Shown here piece by piece: positions 18,187-26,638 of a stretch of 64,000 nucleotides of DNA. Both the position numbers and the translations under genes were made by a program. Numbering within the stretch: the stretch's first letter is position 1; each line of letters begins with the position of its first letter. The stretch covers positions 350,153 to 414,152 of the forward strand of contig NZ_CP132480.1 of NCBI RefSeq assembly GCF_030770395.1, read 5' to 3'. A model generated the notes under the pieces. That model was given only the letters and a program-made list of their open reading frames with translations. It made no database searches and was not told the origin of the DNA. This DNA comes from Telluria beijingensis. Lineage in GTDB: Bacteria > Pseudomonadota > Gammaproteobacteria > Burkholderiales > Burkholderiaceae_D.

Positions 18187-18762
18187 TCAATGTGCTCGCA
18201 GCGCCGCGGCGAGCGTCACGCGCGCCCGGTGGATACGGCTACGGACAGTCCCGACGGGGACATGCATCTGTCCACCAATTTCACTGTACGACAGTCCTTC
18301 GAGTTCGCGTAGCTCGAACGAGATGCGCTGCTCTTCGGGGAGTGTTTCCAGTGCGGCTTCGAGCAGGGCCAGCGCCTCCTTGGTTTCCAGTCTCGATTCC
18401 GGCGTGTCCAGGTCCGCCCGCGCTTCCATCATTGCCTTGCTGTCGGCGTCGTCGTCGCCCATGCTGCTCAGTCCGGGGCCCTGGCGTTGCCGCTGCGCCA
18501 GGCTATCCTTGGCGGTATTGGTTCCGATACTGACGATCCACGTCGAAAACGTGGAATCGCTGCGGAAGCGGTTGATCGCCATATAGGCCTTGATGAACGT
18601 TTCCTGGATGACGTCTTCGATATCGTGGGGGTCGCGGATGAAACGGTGCAGATAGCGGGCAAGAGGCGGGGTGTAGCGGCGCATGAGCGTCTCGAAAGCA
18701 CGGCTGTCCCCGGTCTGGGTCCGCTCGACCAGTTCGCGATCCTCTTCCAGTCTGCTTTTCAT
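18187..18762 (-). CDS. ECF-type RNA polymerase sigma factor (sigma-70 family)
   Basis: 191 residues. Region 2 (about residues 25-95) contains YLHRFIRDPHDIEDVIQETF and FSTWIVSIGTNTAKD. After a linker, region 4 (about 130-185) has ALETLPEEQRISFELRELEG and SYSEIGGQMHVPVGTVRSRI, a clear helix-turn-helix. This layout is that of an RpoE-like ECF sigma factor. No anti-sigma gene is adjacent. It lies convergent with the DUF4832 gene inside the exopolysaccharide locus, so control of envelope or polysaccharide genes is plausible but not shown. The long linker with MGDDDADSKAMMEARADLD is acidic. Confidence 0.9.
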   Translation of the reverse strand: MKSRLEEDRELVERTQTGDSRAFETLMRRYTPPLARYLHRFIRDPHDIEDVIQETFIKAYMAINRFRSDSTFSTWIVSIGTNTAKDSLAQRQRQGPGLSSMGDDDADSKAMMEARADLDTPESRLETKEALALLEAALETLPEEQRISFELRELEGLSYSEIGGQMHVPVGTVRSRIHRARVTLAAALRAH

Positions 18763-19746
18763 AGTCGCTCGCGAAACGGCGTCGATGCCGTTGAGTCGAC
18801 CATCGCATGCCAGGCGCCGGAATCACCGAGACAGACGGCAGGGCATTTGTCGGGATGGCCAGCCACGTCATGCGCCGCAGGCCTCCATCTGCGCGTGTCG
18901 GGTAGGACAACCCGGGCGTCCTTTCAAGCGTTCGACCGGCTCGACCTCATGCGATCGTTTCACCGGCGTGTTGGCGAGATCATGATTTTTCATATATCAC
19001 CACTTTTGTGCAATAAGCCTCGATGATGCAATTGGCGCTTACGGCTGACTTGATGCGGCGGGCGAGTTGGCTTACTTTGTTTTATATTGCTTGATCCGTC
19101 GATAAATAGGGATTACATGTTCGGCCGCTAAATTTTTGGCGGGAGACAACGTTGAATAATCACTGCGGAAATGCATGCATGGATTCGATGGATGCACCTG
19201 CGAGATAAGCTGTGGTCGCCTGAAATTGTAAAGCGCACGTGCCTGTTGCGCAATACGGCACACGCCTGCCGGATAACATCGGGAGAAGGTCGCGAATTCT
19301 TTATTCAAAACAGATCGGGATCGCCACGCGTATGGAGTGGTAGTTTCTGTATTACGTGGTGGCGAAGAGCGAAGAGTCCTGATGTCCATCGCTACTATCG
19401 ATCGATAATATCGATGTTTTATTTCAAACTCATCCATATATTGGTGATTTGAACCTGTGTGCCGAATTTTTTTCAAAGGGAAAATCCTATTTTTCTTCTG
19501 CAATATTTCCGACTTTTTGATATATAACCTGGCGTCATATTGCGCAAAAAAAATACGTCGTAAATATAGCGCATCACGACATTACTCAAATTGCATAAGG
19601 TATAGTTATTTACATGTACTGATGCGACGACATATTGTTGCATCCTGTCACTTATTGACCGCCAGCATATGCGTACTTATTCCATGCGATGTTAAAAGCA
19701 CGTGCCCTCGGCCTTATAATATTTGAGTATAAACAAAGGTGAGCAT
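18763..19746. other. 984-bp intergenic region with an AT-rich core
   Basis: From about 18980 to 19740 the base composition is visibly AT-rich, with runs such as TTTTTTTC, AAAAAAAA and ATATATAA, unlike the GC-rich genes on both sides. Short open frames here (19072-19503 on -, 19457-19726 on +) show no family likeness, no clear ribosome-binding site and no codon bias of this genome. It contains small palindromes (ATCGATCGAT near 19400). It probably holds the promoters of the divergent sigma factor and LysR gene. Confidence 0.6.
19692..19720 (+). promoter_or_regulatory. Candidate promoter of the LysR-type gene
   Basis: A perfect TATAAT (19715-19720) lies 17 bases after TTAAAA (19692-19697), a weak -35 element. 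Transcription would start near 19727, just ahead of the ribosome-binding site AAAGGTGAG (19736-19744) and the ATG at 19747. Confidence 0.5.
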
Positions 19747-20796
19747 ATGGACACCATTGGGCAAATGGATGTTAAAGCGAACAAGGATGGAAACAGCCAA
19801 CATCAGGGATTTTTCGAAAACTCGGAAATAACGCAGTTCAATGAACGTACGCCGCGAATCAGCCTGAAGCAGTGGAGGCTGTTCCATGCAGTGATCGATA
19901 ACGACGGCTTCGTCGGCGCCGCAAACAAACTGCATATCAGTCAATCCTCGATCAGTCACGCGCTTGCCAAGCTCCAGGATCAACTCGGTGTGCCGTTGTT
20001 GACGCTCAAAGGTCGCAAGGCGCAGATTACGGAGGATGGAAAAATTTTGCTGGCGCGCTCGAGGGATCTGCTGCGTCAGGCCAGCCAACTCGAAAAACTC
20101 GGCGAATTCCTGCGACTGGGCGCCGAGCCTCATATACGCATCGTCGTCGAGCCCAGTTATCCAGCCGAGCTGTTGATCCGCACCTTCCATGACCTGAGCG
20201 GCCGGTCCGAGAAGCTTCGGTTGAATGTGACAGAAACTGACTTCGCAGAAATCCAGCAGTTAATGAACCAGGATGAGGCCGATCTCGCCATCAGTACCGG
20301 GACCTTGTCTGGTTTTGCCAGCAATAAATTGATTGAGCTAGAGCACATTGCCATTGCTCACTCGGACAGCCCCTTGTTCAGGATTAACCGGGGCATCACG
20401 GATGAAGACCTCGCTCGTTGCCTTCAGATTATGTTCCGCGTTGGAAGTCATGACACGGAACCGTTCGGCATGCGCCGCCTGGCCCGGGGCTTGCCCGCCT
20501 GGAAGGTCACCAGCCTCGACAGCGCGGAAGACGCACTGCGGTTTGGCCTCGGCTATGCATGGCTGCCAAGGTATCGCGTGCAGGGTTGGCTCAATGACGG
20601 CTGGGTGCGCATTCTTCCGCTGGATTGCGGCGCCAGTTACACGGTGCAGATGTACCTTACTCGCGGACGATCCGTCGTCCCCGGCTCGAGCGCGCAGCGC
20701 TTCGCCGACGCGCTGCAGGCGGTGACGAACGAGCACGCCATCAGGCCGGGCGCCAGGCCAGCCTGCGATATGGGTTCGGCAATGGCTGGCATGTAA
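19747..20796 (+). CDS. LysR-family transcriptional regulator
   Basis: 349 residues from ATG 19747, which has the ribosome-binding site AAAGGTGAG just upstream; an ATG eight codons earlier has none. The N-terminal winged helix-turn-helix (about residues 38-97) reads ISLKQWRLFHAVIDNDGF then AANKLHISQSSISHALAKLQ, a standard LysR DNA-binding domain, preceded by an unusual polar 37-residue extension. The C-terminal effector domain (about 115-320) is of the periplasmic-binding-protein type. It lies next to the co-polymerase gene in the same direction, so regulation of exopolysaccharide export is likely. The effector is unknown. Confidence 0.9.
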   Translation: MDTIGQMDVKANKDGNSQHQGFFENSEITQFNERTPRISLKQWRLFHAVIDNDGFVGAANKLHISQSSISHALAKLQDQLGVPLLTLKGRKAQITEDGKILLARSRDLLRQASQLEKLGEFLRLGAEPHIRIVVEPSYPAELLIRTFHDLSGRSEKLRLNVTETDFAEIQQLMNQDEADLAISTGTLSGFASNKLIELEHIAIAHSDSPLFRINRGITDEDLARCLQIMFRVGSHDTEPFGMRRLARGLPAWKVTSLDSAEDALRFGLGYAWLPRYRVQGWLNDGWVRILPLDCGASYTVQMYLTRGRSVVPGSSAQRFADALQAVTNEHAIRPGARPACDMGSAMAGM

Positions 20797-20798
20797 TG

Positions 20799-20817
20799 CC
20801 AGGGCTGCGAGCCCTGG
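20799..20817 (+). other. Hairpin just after the LysR stop codon
   Basis: A perfect 8-bp stem CCAGGGCT/AGCCCTGG with a GCG loop begins two bases after the stop. No U-run follows, so it may protect the mRNA 3' end or attenuate read-through into the co-polymerase gene instead of terminating fully. Confidence 0.45.
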
Positions 20818-20867
20818 ACATTCGTTCGCGCCATGCATGATGGTGACGGCAAGAACGGGAGCGAGAC

Positions 20868-22307
20868 ATGGACAAGTACGTGCAAGCGATACGCAGGAAA
20901 GACCAGCAGCAGTCCATCGAGGCAGTGAGCCGGTTCGCGAGCGTCCTCGACAACGTGTGGCTGATTGCCATCGTCTTCGTCGTGGTGACCGCGCTCGGGA
21001 TCATGCATACGCTGAGGGCGACACCGTTGTATGAGCTGGGCACCGTCATCCAGATCAAGGGCAAGGCCGGGTTCACGGGCGATTTTCAGGCAGAAGACAA
21101 TGTGCGGACCGAGATGGAGGTGCTGAAATCGCGCTCGATACTGGCGCCGGTGGTGGAGCGTCTGCGACTCGACATCACGCTCGACCCGGCGCCGCCGACA
21201 ATGCTGGGCGTCGTCCGCCGCATGCTGGACCGGGATCGCCTGGCGGGCAGCGCCGCTTCTCCCCATGCGCAGGTGCATATCGCCCACCTCGACCTGCCTG
21301 CGGCGCTGTTCACGCAACCATTTACACTGACGATCACGGCCAGGAATGCGTACAAGTTGGCCAACGACGAGCTCGGAATCGAGGTCGATGGCAAGGCAGG
21401 CGTACCGGCCAGGATGGATACCCGCTACGGGCCGATCGACATCCTCGTGCGCGCAAGCGCCGCCGCCCCCGGCGCCCGGTTCGTCGTGCGCCGTATTTCG
21501 GCGTCGCAGGCGACGGAACAGCTGCAGCGTGCACTCGTCGTGACTGAAAGTGCAAAGCAGTCCAACGTGGTCAAGCTGGGTTTGCAAGGCTCCAACCAGC
21601 AATTGATGAGCCGAATCCTCGGCGAGATCGTCGCCGAATACATCCATCAGCGGCGCGCAGTACAGCAGTCGGAAGCAGCCGAACTGGCGGCATCGTACGA
21701 CCAGCAACTCACGGCCTTGAAGGCGGCAGTCCGGAAAATCGACCATCAATACGCCAGCCTGTTGCAGCGGGCCGGCATCGGCGATCCGGAAGTGGAAGGC
21801 CAGTTATTATTGCAGCAGTCGAGTGCACTGGAAAACCAGTTGGCGACTGCGCGACAACGCAAGGCCGAGCTGTCAGCCAGGCTTGGCGACGGCCATCCGG
21901 AGATGCAGGCCCTGGACGGGCAAATTGCCGATATGGGCCGGGTATTGCGCCGCAATGCGTCCGAGTACCAGGCGCTCTCCCTGGTCGCCCGCGAATTGAC
22001 GCAAGTGCGACGCGAAAAACAGGCGCTGGACGAGGTGAGCCTGGCATCGTTCAATCAACGCAGCAAGCTCAGCGCCATGACCACGGCCGAGCGCGACGAC
22101 GTCAGGGTGCTCGAGCGGCCCGAGCCCTCGCTCCATGCGGTGACGCTTGGCCAATCCACGATGCTGGTACTGTCGGCTTTCGGCGGGTTTGCTGCCGGCC
22201 TGCTTGCATCGTTCATCAAGAACCTGTTCTCGCAGCGCAAGCGCGTGCTGTTGTCACAGCAACGCAACACCCGCTTCCGCCTGCTGGTCCACGGCCGCAC
22301 GGGCTGA
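20868..22307 (+). CDS. Wzz-type polysaccharide co-polymerase without kinase domain
   Basis: 479 residues. A first membrane helix lies near residues 29-48 (VWLIAIVFVVVTALGIM) and a second near 428-450 (MLVLSAFGGFAAGLLASF). Between them are a periplasmic Wzz-like base domain (YELGTVIQIKG) and a long alpha-helical, coiled-coil region (about 255-410) with LGLQGSNQQLMSRILGEIV. The protein ends 25-30 residues after the second helix, so the BY-tyrosine-kinase domain found in EpsB/Wzc-type proteins is absent. It would set chain length and bridge polymerisation to export. It follows the LysR gene by 71 bases and converges with the export-protein gene. Confidence 0.87.
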   Translation: MDKYVQAIRRKDQQQSIEAVSRFASVLDNVWLIAIVFVVVTALGIMHTLRATPLYELGTVIQIKGKAGFTGDFQAEDNVRTEMEVLKSRSILAPVVERLRLDITLDPAPPTMLGVVRRMLDRDRLAGSAASPHAQVHIAHLDLPAALFTQPFTLTITARNAYKLANDELGIEVDGKAGVPARMDTRYGPIDILVRASAAAPGARFVVRRISASQATEQLQRALVVTESAKQSNVVKLGLQGSNQQLMSRILGEIVAEYIHQRRAVQQSEAAELAASYDQQLTALKAAVRKIDHQYASLLQRAGIGDPEVEGQLLLQQSSALENQLATARQRKAELSARLGDGHPEMQALDGQIADMGRVLRRNASEYQALSLVARELTQVRREKQALDEVSLASFNQRSKLSAMTTAERDDVRVLERPEPSLHAVTLGQSTMLVLSAFGGFAAGLLASFIKNLFSQRKRVLLSQQRNTRFRLLVHGRTG

Positions 22308-22340
22308 ACGAGCGATTCATGCGATCCAGGCGGCGCCCGG

Positions 22341-23129
22341 TCAGAACCAGGACTCCTTGACCGTGATGACATCCTCCGCCTGGACGGCATCCTCGAGTTT
22401 CGCCTCGCTCGTCGAGGACGCGCCGCCCGCGTCGCGGCGCGTGATGCGCAGCCCGCGCTGGGTGCCGCGCGGCGTCAGGCCGCCACTGGCCGCGATCGCC
22501 TGTTGCACGGTCATCGCACGTTCGATGCGCAATGGTCCCGGGCGCTGCACTTCGCCCATGACATAGGCGCGCGGCGCACGCTCGACGAAGATGATGTCGC
22601 CGCCGCTGACTTCATAATCGCGGTTCAATTCGCCCTTGCGCACGATGTCGACGACGTCGATCGTCTCGCGCGTGGCGACGCCGTCGCGATTGCGCACCAG
22701 GTCGACCCTGTCGCCACCATCGGGGCCGACTCCGCCGGCCACGGCCAGCATGTCGAGCACCTTGCGCGGTCCGTCGACCGGATAGCGCCCGGGCCGATTG
22801 ACCTGGCCCAGCACCGACACCTGCTGGCTGGTCAAGGTCGTGACCAGCAGATTGACTTGCGCCTTCTTGAGATAGCCATTCTTTTCCAGCAGGCCGCCGA
22901 TCTTCTGTTCCGCCTGTTGCGTCGTCAGGCCACCCACCTGCACCTCGCCCAGCAGGGGAAACGTCATCGCACCGCTTTCGGAAATGCGCGTCTCGATCGC
23001 GAGATCGGGGCTGCCGTACACCGATGCCCTGACCACATCGCCGGGGCCGAGCACGAGGGAGGCCGCACTGGCCACGCAGACTGTCGAGGCCAGGACGGCC
23101 GCGATCACCAAGCCTATCAACCGTTTCAT
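22341..23129 (-). CDS. Polysaccharide export protein, Wza/OPX family (EpsE-like)
   Basis: 262 residues. Start at 23129 has an excellent ribosome-binding site (AAGGAG, seven bases before ATG); the in-frame ATG 24 codons upstream has no such support. A Sec signal (MKRLIGLVIAAVLASTVCVASA) precedes the polysaccharide export domain LVLGPGDVVRASVYGSPDL (about residues 26-105), then two SLBB-type segments (VSVLGQVNRPGRYPV and AYVMGEVQRPGPLRI). No lipobox cysteine is at the expected cleavage point and no C-terminal amphipathic helix is evident. It would form the periplasmic/outer-membrane export conduit with the EpsL-like barrel encoded 58 bases upstream. Confidence 0.88.
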   Translation of the reverse strand: MKRLIGLVIAAVLASTVCVASAASLVLGPGDVVRASVYGSPDLAIETRISESGAMTFPLLGEVQVGGLTTQQAEQKIGGLLEKNGYLKKAQVNLLVTTLTSQQVSVLGQVNRPGRYPVDGPRKVLDMLAVAGGVGPDGGDRVDLVRNRDGVATRETIDVVDIVRKGELNRDYEVSGGDIIFVERAPRAYVMGEVQRPGPLRIERAMTVQQAIAASGGLTPRGTQRGLRITRRDAGGASSTSEAKLEDAVQAEDVITVKESWF

Positions 23130-23187
23130 GTTCACTCCTTGTCGAGCGTTGACATCATTCGAAGGTCTGCCCGCGTCGCCCGCAAGG

Positions 23188-24414
23188 TCAGAACTGCGCA
23201 CTGGCCGACAGCGTCACGCTGTTCGACCTGATCGCGGCGCTGCGAAGCGCCTCCAATCCGCTGCGCGCCTCATGCGCGAGCAGGAACTTGACCTGCACCG
23301 TCGGCCTTGGCGACCAGGTCGCCGAAAGACTGCGCGCGCGGATGGCGTCGCGGCTGCCCTCCAGGCCCGAGGACCCGGTGCGAAGGACGTAATTGCGGCG
23401 GACGTAGGCAGCGTTGGCGTCGATCCTGATCCTGGCTGTCGGCTCCCAGCGGGCGCCAATGCTGGCCCCGTCGTTCAGGGTGTAGCTCACGTCCGTGCTT
23501 TCGAGCGGTGCGAAATCGCGCCAGGCCGCGGCGCTGTAGCTGACCTTGCCGCGCGGCTGGTAAGAGGCAGTGATCCTGCCCGTCAGGCTGCCTGTCCTGG
23601 ACCCGTAGGCCGGCTGGTCGCGCCGCGTGTAGCCGACGAGCGCGTCGATATTGGTGGAACCGGTCGCCAGCCACAGCGCGCGCACCCCCAGTTCATCCTG
23701 CGTGAAGCGGTCGCCGACCGAGCCAGGATTGACGCCACGCGGGTACGGATAGCGGCCTTCGATCCGGCGCGCCACGAGGCCGGCCGTGCTGCCGCTGGCA
23801 GGCAGGTAATCGAGCTCGATCGCCGTCGTGTCCTCGCTGCGATTGTTGAAACGCTGCGCAAACAGTTCGTAGTCGTAGGTGTCGCGCCGCAAGCTCACGC
23901 GTGCCTGCCAGGACGGGTGGAAGCGCCATGCGCCGTCCACGAATCGGGCGCGGCGGTTCCGCAGGTTGCGCTGGTCGCTTTGCAGATCCGTATAGGATGC
24001 CAGCACCTGCTCGTTGAGCATGCCGGCCTTGCCCTGGAGGCGATTACCGAGCTGCCAGAACCAGGTTGCCTGCAAATCCTTGCCGTTGTAATCGAGCTGC
24101 CTGAAGCGGTCGAAATCGTATCTGGACAGCCTGGCCACGAGCGAGATCCGCTGCCGGCTGTAGGTCTTGTCGAAGAGTAGCCCGGCCTCGCGCTGCCACC
24201 ACCGGTCGGAACGCGCGCCACGCAACGCTGCTCCGCCCTCTGGCACGCGCAGCAGGTTGTCGTCATGGCCGTAGGCGATACCGCCAAGCAGCTGCAGCGC
24301 ATCGTCGGGAGCCGCCCTGGCGGGCAAGGCGAGCAGGCAGGCAGTGAGCAGGGCGACTGGCCGCTTGCAGGGACCAGGCATCGGGAATGAACCGTTCTTG
24401 CGTGCCAGCAGCAT
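23188..24414 (-). CDS. EpsL-type outer-membrane beta-barrel of exopolysaccharide export
   Basis: About 408 residues. After a signal sequence (RPVALLTACLLALPARA) the protein is made of alternating beta strands rich in aromatic and charged residues and ends in ...NSVTLSASAQF, with a C-terminal phenylalanine typical of barrel insertion. Sequence and context fit the EpsL family (exopolysaccharide operon protein EpsL), found with Wza/Wzz genes in beta-proteobacteria. Start is uncertain: ATG at 24414 is chosen because basic residues precede the hydrophobic core and GAGAG lies upstream; ATG at 24381 or 24462 are alternatives. It is read before the OPX gene on the same strand and the two probably form one transcript. 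Confidence 0.8.
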   Translation of the reverse strand: MLLARKNGSFPMPGPCKRPVALLTACLLALPARAAPDDALQLLGGIAYGHDDNLLRVPEGGAALRGARSDRWWQREAGLLFDKTYSRQRISLVARLSRYDFDRFRQLDYNGKDLQATWFWQLGNRLQGKAGMLNEQVLASYTDLQSDQRNLRNRRARFVDGAWRFHPSWQARVSLRRDTYDYELFAQRFNNRSEDTTAIELDYLPASGSTAGLVARRIEGRYPYPRGVNPGSVGDRFTQDELGVRALWLATGSTNIDALVGYTRRDQPAYGSRTGSLTGRITASYQPRGKVSYSAAAWRDFAPLESTDVSYTLNDGASIGARWEPTARIRIDANAAYVRRNYVLRTGSSGLEGSRDAIRARSLSATWSPRPTVQVKFLLAHEARSGLEALRSAAIRSNSVTLSASAQF

Positions 24415-24606
24415 GGTCGGATTCGCTCTCAGCTCTATGTCATGGCGTGCATGATTTCGCATCTTGCAATAGCCACTAGTATAGCGACAGCGCCCAGCCT
24501 GCCTGACAAAGATATGCCAGCCCTCTCTTTAGGAGGAACTGCCGTTTCTAAAATGCGACAGCCTTCTACTGGTAAAGTGACGACCTTCTTGCCTGCTGGA
24601 GCCTGT

Positions 24607-26127
24607 GTGTCATCGTTTAACCCCGCGTATTTGAAGATCAACCTGCTGGCCGGCCTCACCGTCGCGCTGGCCCTGGTGCCCGAGGCGATCGCCTTCGCCC
24701 TGGTCGCCAACCTGTCCCCGCTGACCGGCCTGTACGCCGCGGTGATCGTGGCCTTCATCACGTCCGCTTTCGGCGGCCGGCCCGGCATGATCTCGGCCGC
24801 CGCCGGTTCGCTGGCGGTGGTGATGGTGGCGCTGGTGGTGCAGCATGGCGCGCAGTACCTGCTGGCCGCCGTGGTGCTGATGGGCGTGCTGCAACTGCTG
24901 TTTGCCGCCGCGCGCCTGGGCAAGTTCATCCGCATGGTGCCGCATCCGGTGATGCTGGGCTTCGTCAACGGTCTGGCGCTGGTGATCTTCCTGGCCCAGT
25001 TCAATCACTTCAAGGAGGCGGGGCCGGATGGCGCGCCGCAGTGGATGGCCGGGCCCGAGCTGGCGGTCATGGCCGGCATCATCGTCGTCACCATGGCGGT
25101 GATCTACCTGACCCCGCGCCTGACGAAAGCGGTGCCGTCGACCCTGGTCGGCATCCTGGTGGCCAGCATCGGCTGCATCGTGCTCGGTATCGAGACCAAG
25201 ACGGTGGGCGACCTCGGCTCGATCGCCGGCGGCCTGCCGGCCTTCGCGCTGCCCGAGGTGCCGTGGAATATGGAGACGCTGCGCATCGTCTTTCCATACG
25301 CGCTGGTCATGGCCGGCGTCGGCCTGATCGAGTCGCTGCTCACATTGACCCTGATCGACGAGATCACCGACACCCGCGGCCAGCCGAACCGCGAATCGCT
25401 GGCGCTGGGCGCGTCCAACGTGGTGGCCGGCCTGTTCGGCGGCATGGGCGGCTGTGCGCTGATCGGCCAGAGCATGATCAATGTGAACAGCGGCGCCACC
25501 GGGCGCCTGTCGGGCATCGCGGCCGCGCTGTTCCTGATGGCTTTCATCCTGTTCGGCTCGACCTGGATCGAGGCGATCCCGCTGGCGGCCCTGGTCGGCG
25601 TGATGTTCGTGGTGTGCGAAAAGACCTTCGAATGGGGCACCTTCCGCCTGGTCGGCAAGGTGCCGCGCGCCGACGTGTTCGTGATCGTGCTGGTGGCGGG
25701 TATTACCCTGGTCTATGACCTGGCGGTGGCGGTGATCGCCGGCGTGATCGTGTCGGCGCTGGTGTTCGCCTGGCAGCACGCCAAGCAGGTAAGGGCCGCC
25801 GTCTCGCAGGACGAGCAGGGCTGGAAAGTGTATGCGCTGGAAGGCACGCTGTTCTTCGCATCCGTGACGCCGTTCCAGGCGCTGTTCGCGCCGAAAGACG
25901 ACCCGCAGGACGTGGTGATCGACTTCCTGCGGGCGCGGGTGGTCGACCATTCGGCGATCCAGGCGATCGACGCCCTGGCCGAGCGCTACCGCCTGCTGGG
26001 CAAGCGCCTGCACCTGCGCCACCTGAGCCCGGACTGCCGCGAACTGCTGGACAAGGCGCGCGGCATGGTCGAGGTGAACGTGCTGGAAGACCCGCGCTAC
26101 CGGGTGGCGGACGACAAGCTGGGCTGA
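24607..26127 (+). CDS. SulP-family anion transporter with STAS domain
   Basis: About 506 residues from a GTG at 24607 that has GGAG five bases upstream and directly precedes the conserved SFNPAYLKINLLAGLTVAL. The frame is open to 24442, and an ATG at 24553 with a distant AGGAGG is an alternative. The membrane part (about 10-12 helices) has the SulP signatures LVPEAIAFALVA and GGMGGCALIGQSMINVNSG. The cytosolic C-terminus (about residues 405-500) is a STAS domain (VVIDFLRARVVDHSAIQAID). Family members import sulfate, bicarbonate or dicarboxylates. Substrate here is not determined; there is no carbonic anhydrase gene beside it. Confidence 0.88.
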   Translation: MSSFNPAYLKINLLAGLTVALALVPEAIAFALVANLSPLTGLYAAVIVAFITSAFGGRPGMISAAAGSLAVVMVALVVQHGAQYLLAAVVLMGVLQLLFAAARLGKFIRMVPHPVMLGFVNGLALVIFLAQFNHFKEAGPDGAPQWMAGPELAVMAGIIVVTMAVIYLTPRLTKAVPSTLVGILVASIGCIVLGIETKTVGDLGSIAGGLPAFALPEVPWNMETLRIVFPYALVMAGVGLIESLLTLTLIDEITDTRGQPNRESLALGASNVVAGLFGGMGGCALIGQSMINVNSGATGRLSGIAAALFLMAFILFGSTWIEAIPLAALVGVMFVVCEKTFEWGTFRLVGKVPRADVFVIVLVAGITLVYDLAVAVIAGVIVSALVFAWQHAKQVRAAVSQDEQGWKVYALEGTLFFASVTPFQALFAPKDDPQDVVIDFLRARVVDHSAIQAIDALAERYRLLGKRLHLRHLSPDCRELLDKARGMVEVNVLEDPRYRVADDKLG

Positions 26128-26150
26128 ATCCCGTTATAACCCGCGCCGGA

Positions 26151-26579
26151 TCACGCGAATGCGCGCCGGCGCACGCATTCGATGTAGGCCTCGGTATCCG
26201 GCGGCACGCCGTTACGCTGCGAGGCCCAGATCATCTCGCCCAGGCATTCCATGATCTCGTGGTGGGCGTCGTGCTGGCCGCGGCGGGCGACCAGGGCGTC
26301 ATGGGCGGCGCGGATGCCGCGCGGCTGGTCGATCGAGATCTGCTCGGCGATCGACAGGTGCATCGACAGGTGCAGGAAAGGGTTCGGCTTGCCGCCTTCG
26401 ACCGAATAGTCGGCCGCGATTGCCGCCTCGACGTCCTCGAACTGGTCATGGTATTCGGGATGCTGGACGATCCAGTCGGCCGCGATGGCGTCCATCGGGG
26501 TCAAGATCTCGCCATTGCGGTGCTTGCGATAGGCGTCGCAGAAGAAGCGGCGCACGTCGTGCGAGGACGGAGTGAACAT
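26151..26579 (-). CDS. DUF1841 family protein
   Basis: 142 residues. The sequence RRFFCDAYRKHRNGEILTP, then NPFLHLSMHLSIAEQISIDQ and HEIMECLGEMIW, is the hallmark of DUF1841, a small soluble protein family common in beta- and gamma-proteobacteria. Conserved His, Glu and Asp residues could bind metal but no function is known. The long open frame extending upstream into the next gene is not used: ATG 26579 is where the family match begins. The gene lies downstream of the two aspartyl-protease-like genes on the same strand. Confidence 0.87.
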   Translation of the reverse strand: MFTPSSHDVRRFFCDAYRKHRNGEILTPMDAIAADWIVQHPEYHDQFEDVEAAIAADYSVEGGKPNPFLHLSMHLSIAEQISIDQPRGIRAAHDALVARRGQHDAHHEIMECLGEMIWASQRNGVPPDTEAYIECVRRRAFA

Positions 26580-26638
26580 GACGGGAAGGGGCAAAAAGAG
26601 GAGAGAGCCGGCATTGTAGCGCGATGCCGGCGCTGGCG

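Noticed and set aside
19072..19503. 143-residue open frame in the AT-rich gap (- strand)
   Set aside because: No ribosome-binding site, no recognisable domain and codon use unlike the neighbouring genes.
19457..19726. 89-residue open frame in the AT-rich gap (+ strand)
   Set aside because: Unbiased residue mix, many Cys and Phe, overlaps the proposed LysR promoter; probably chance.
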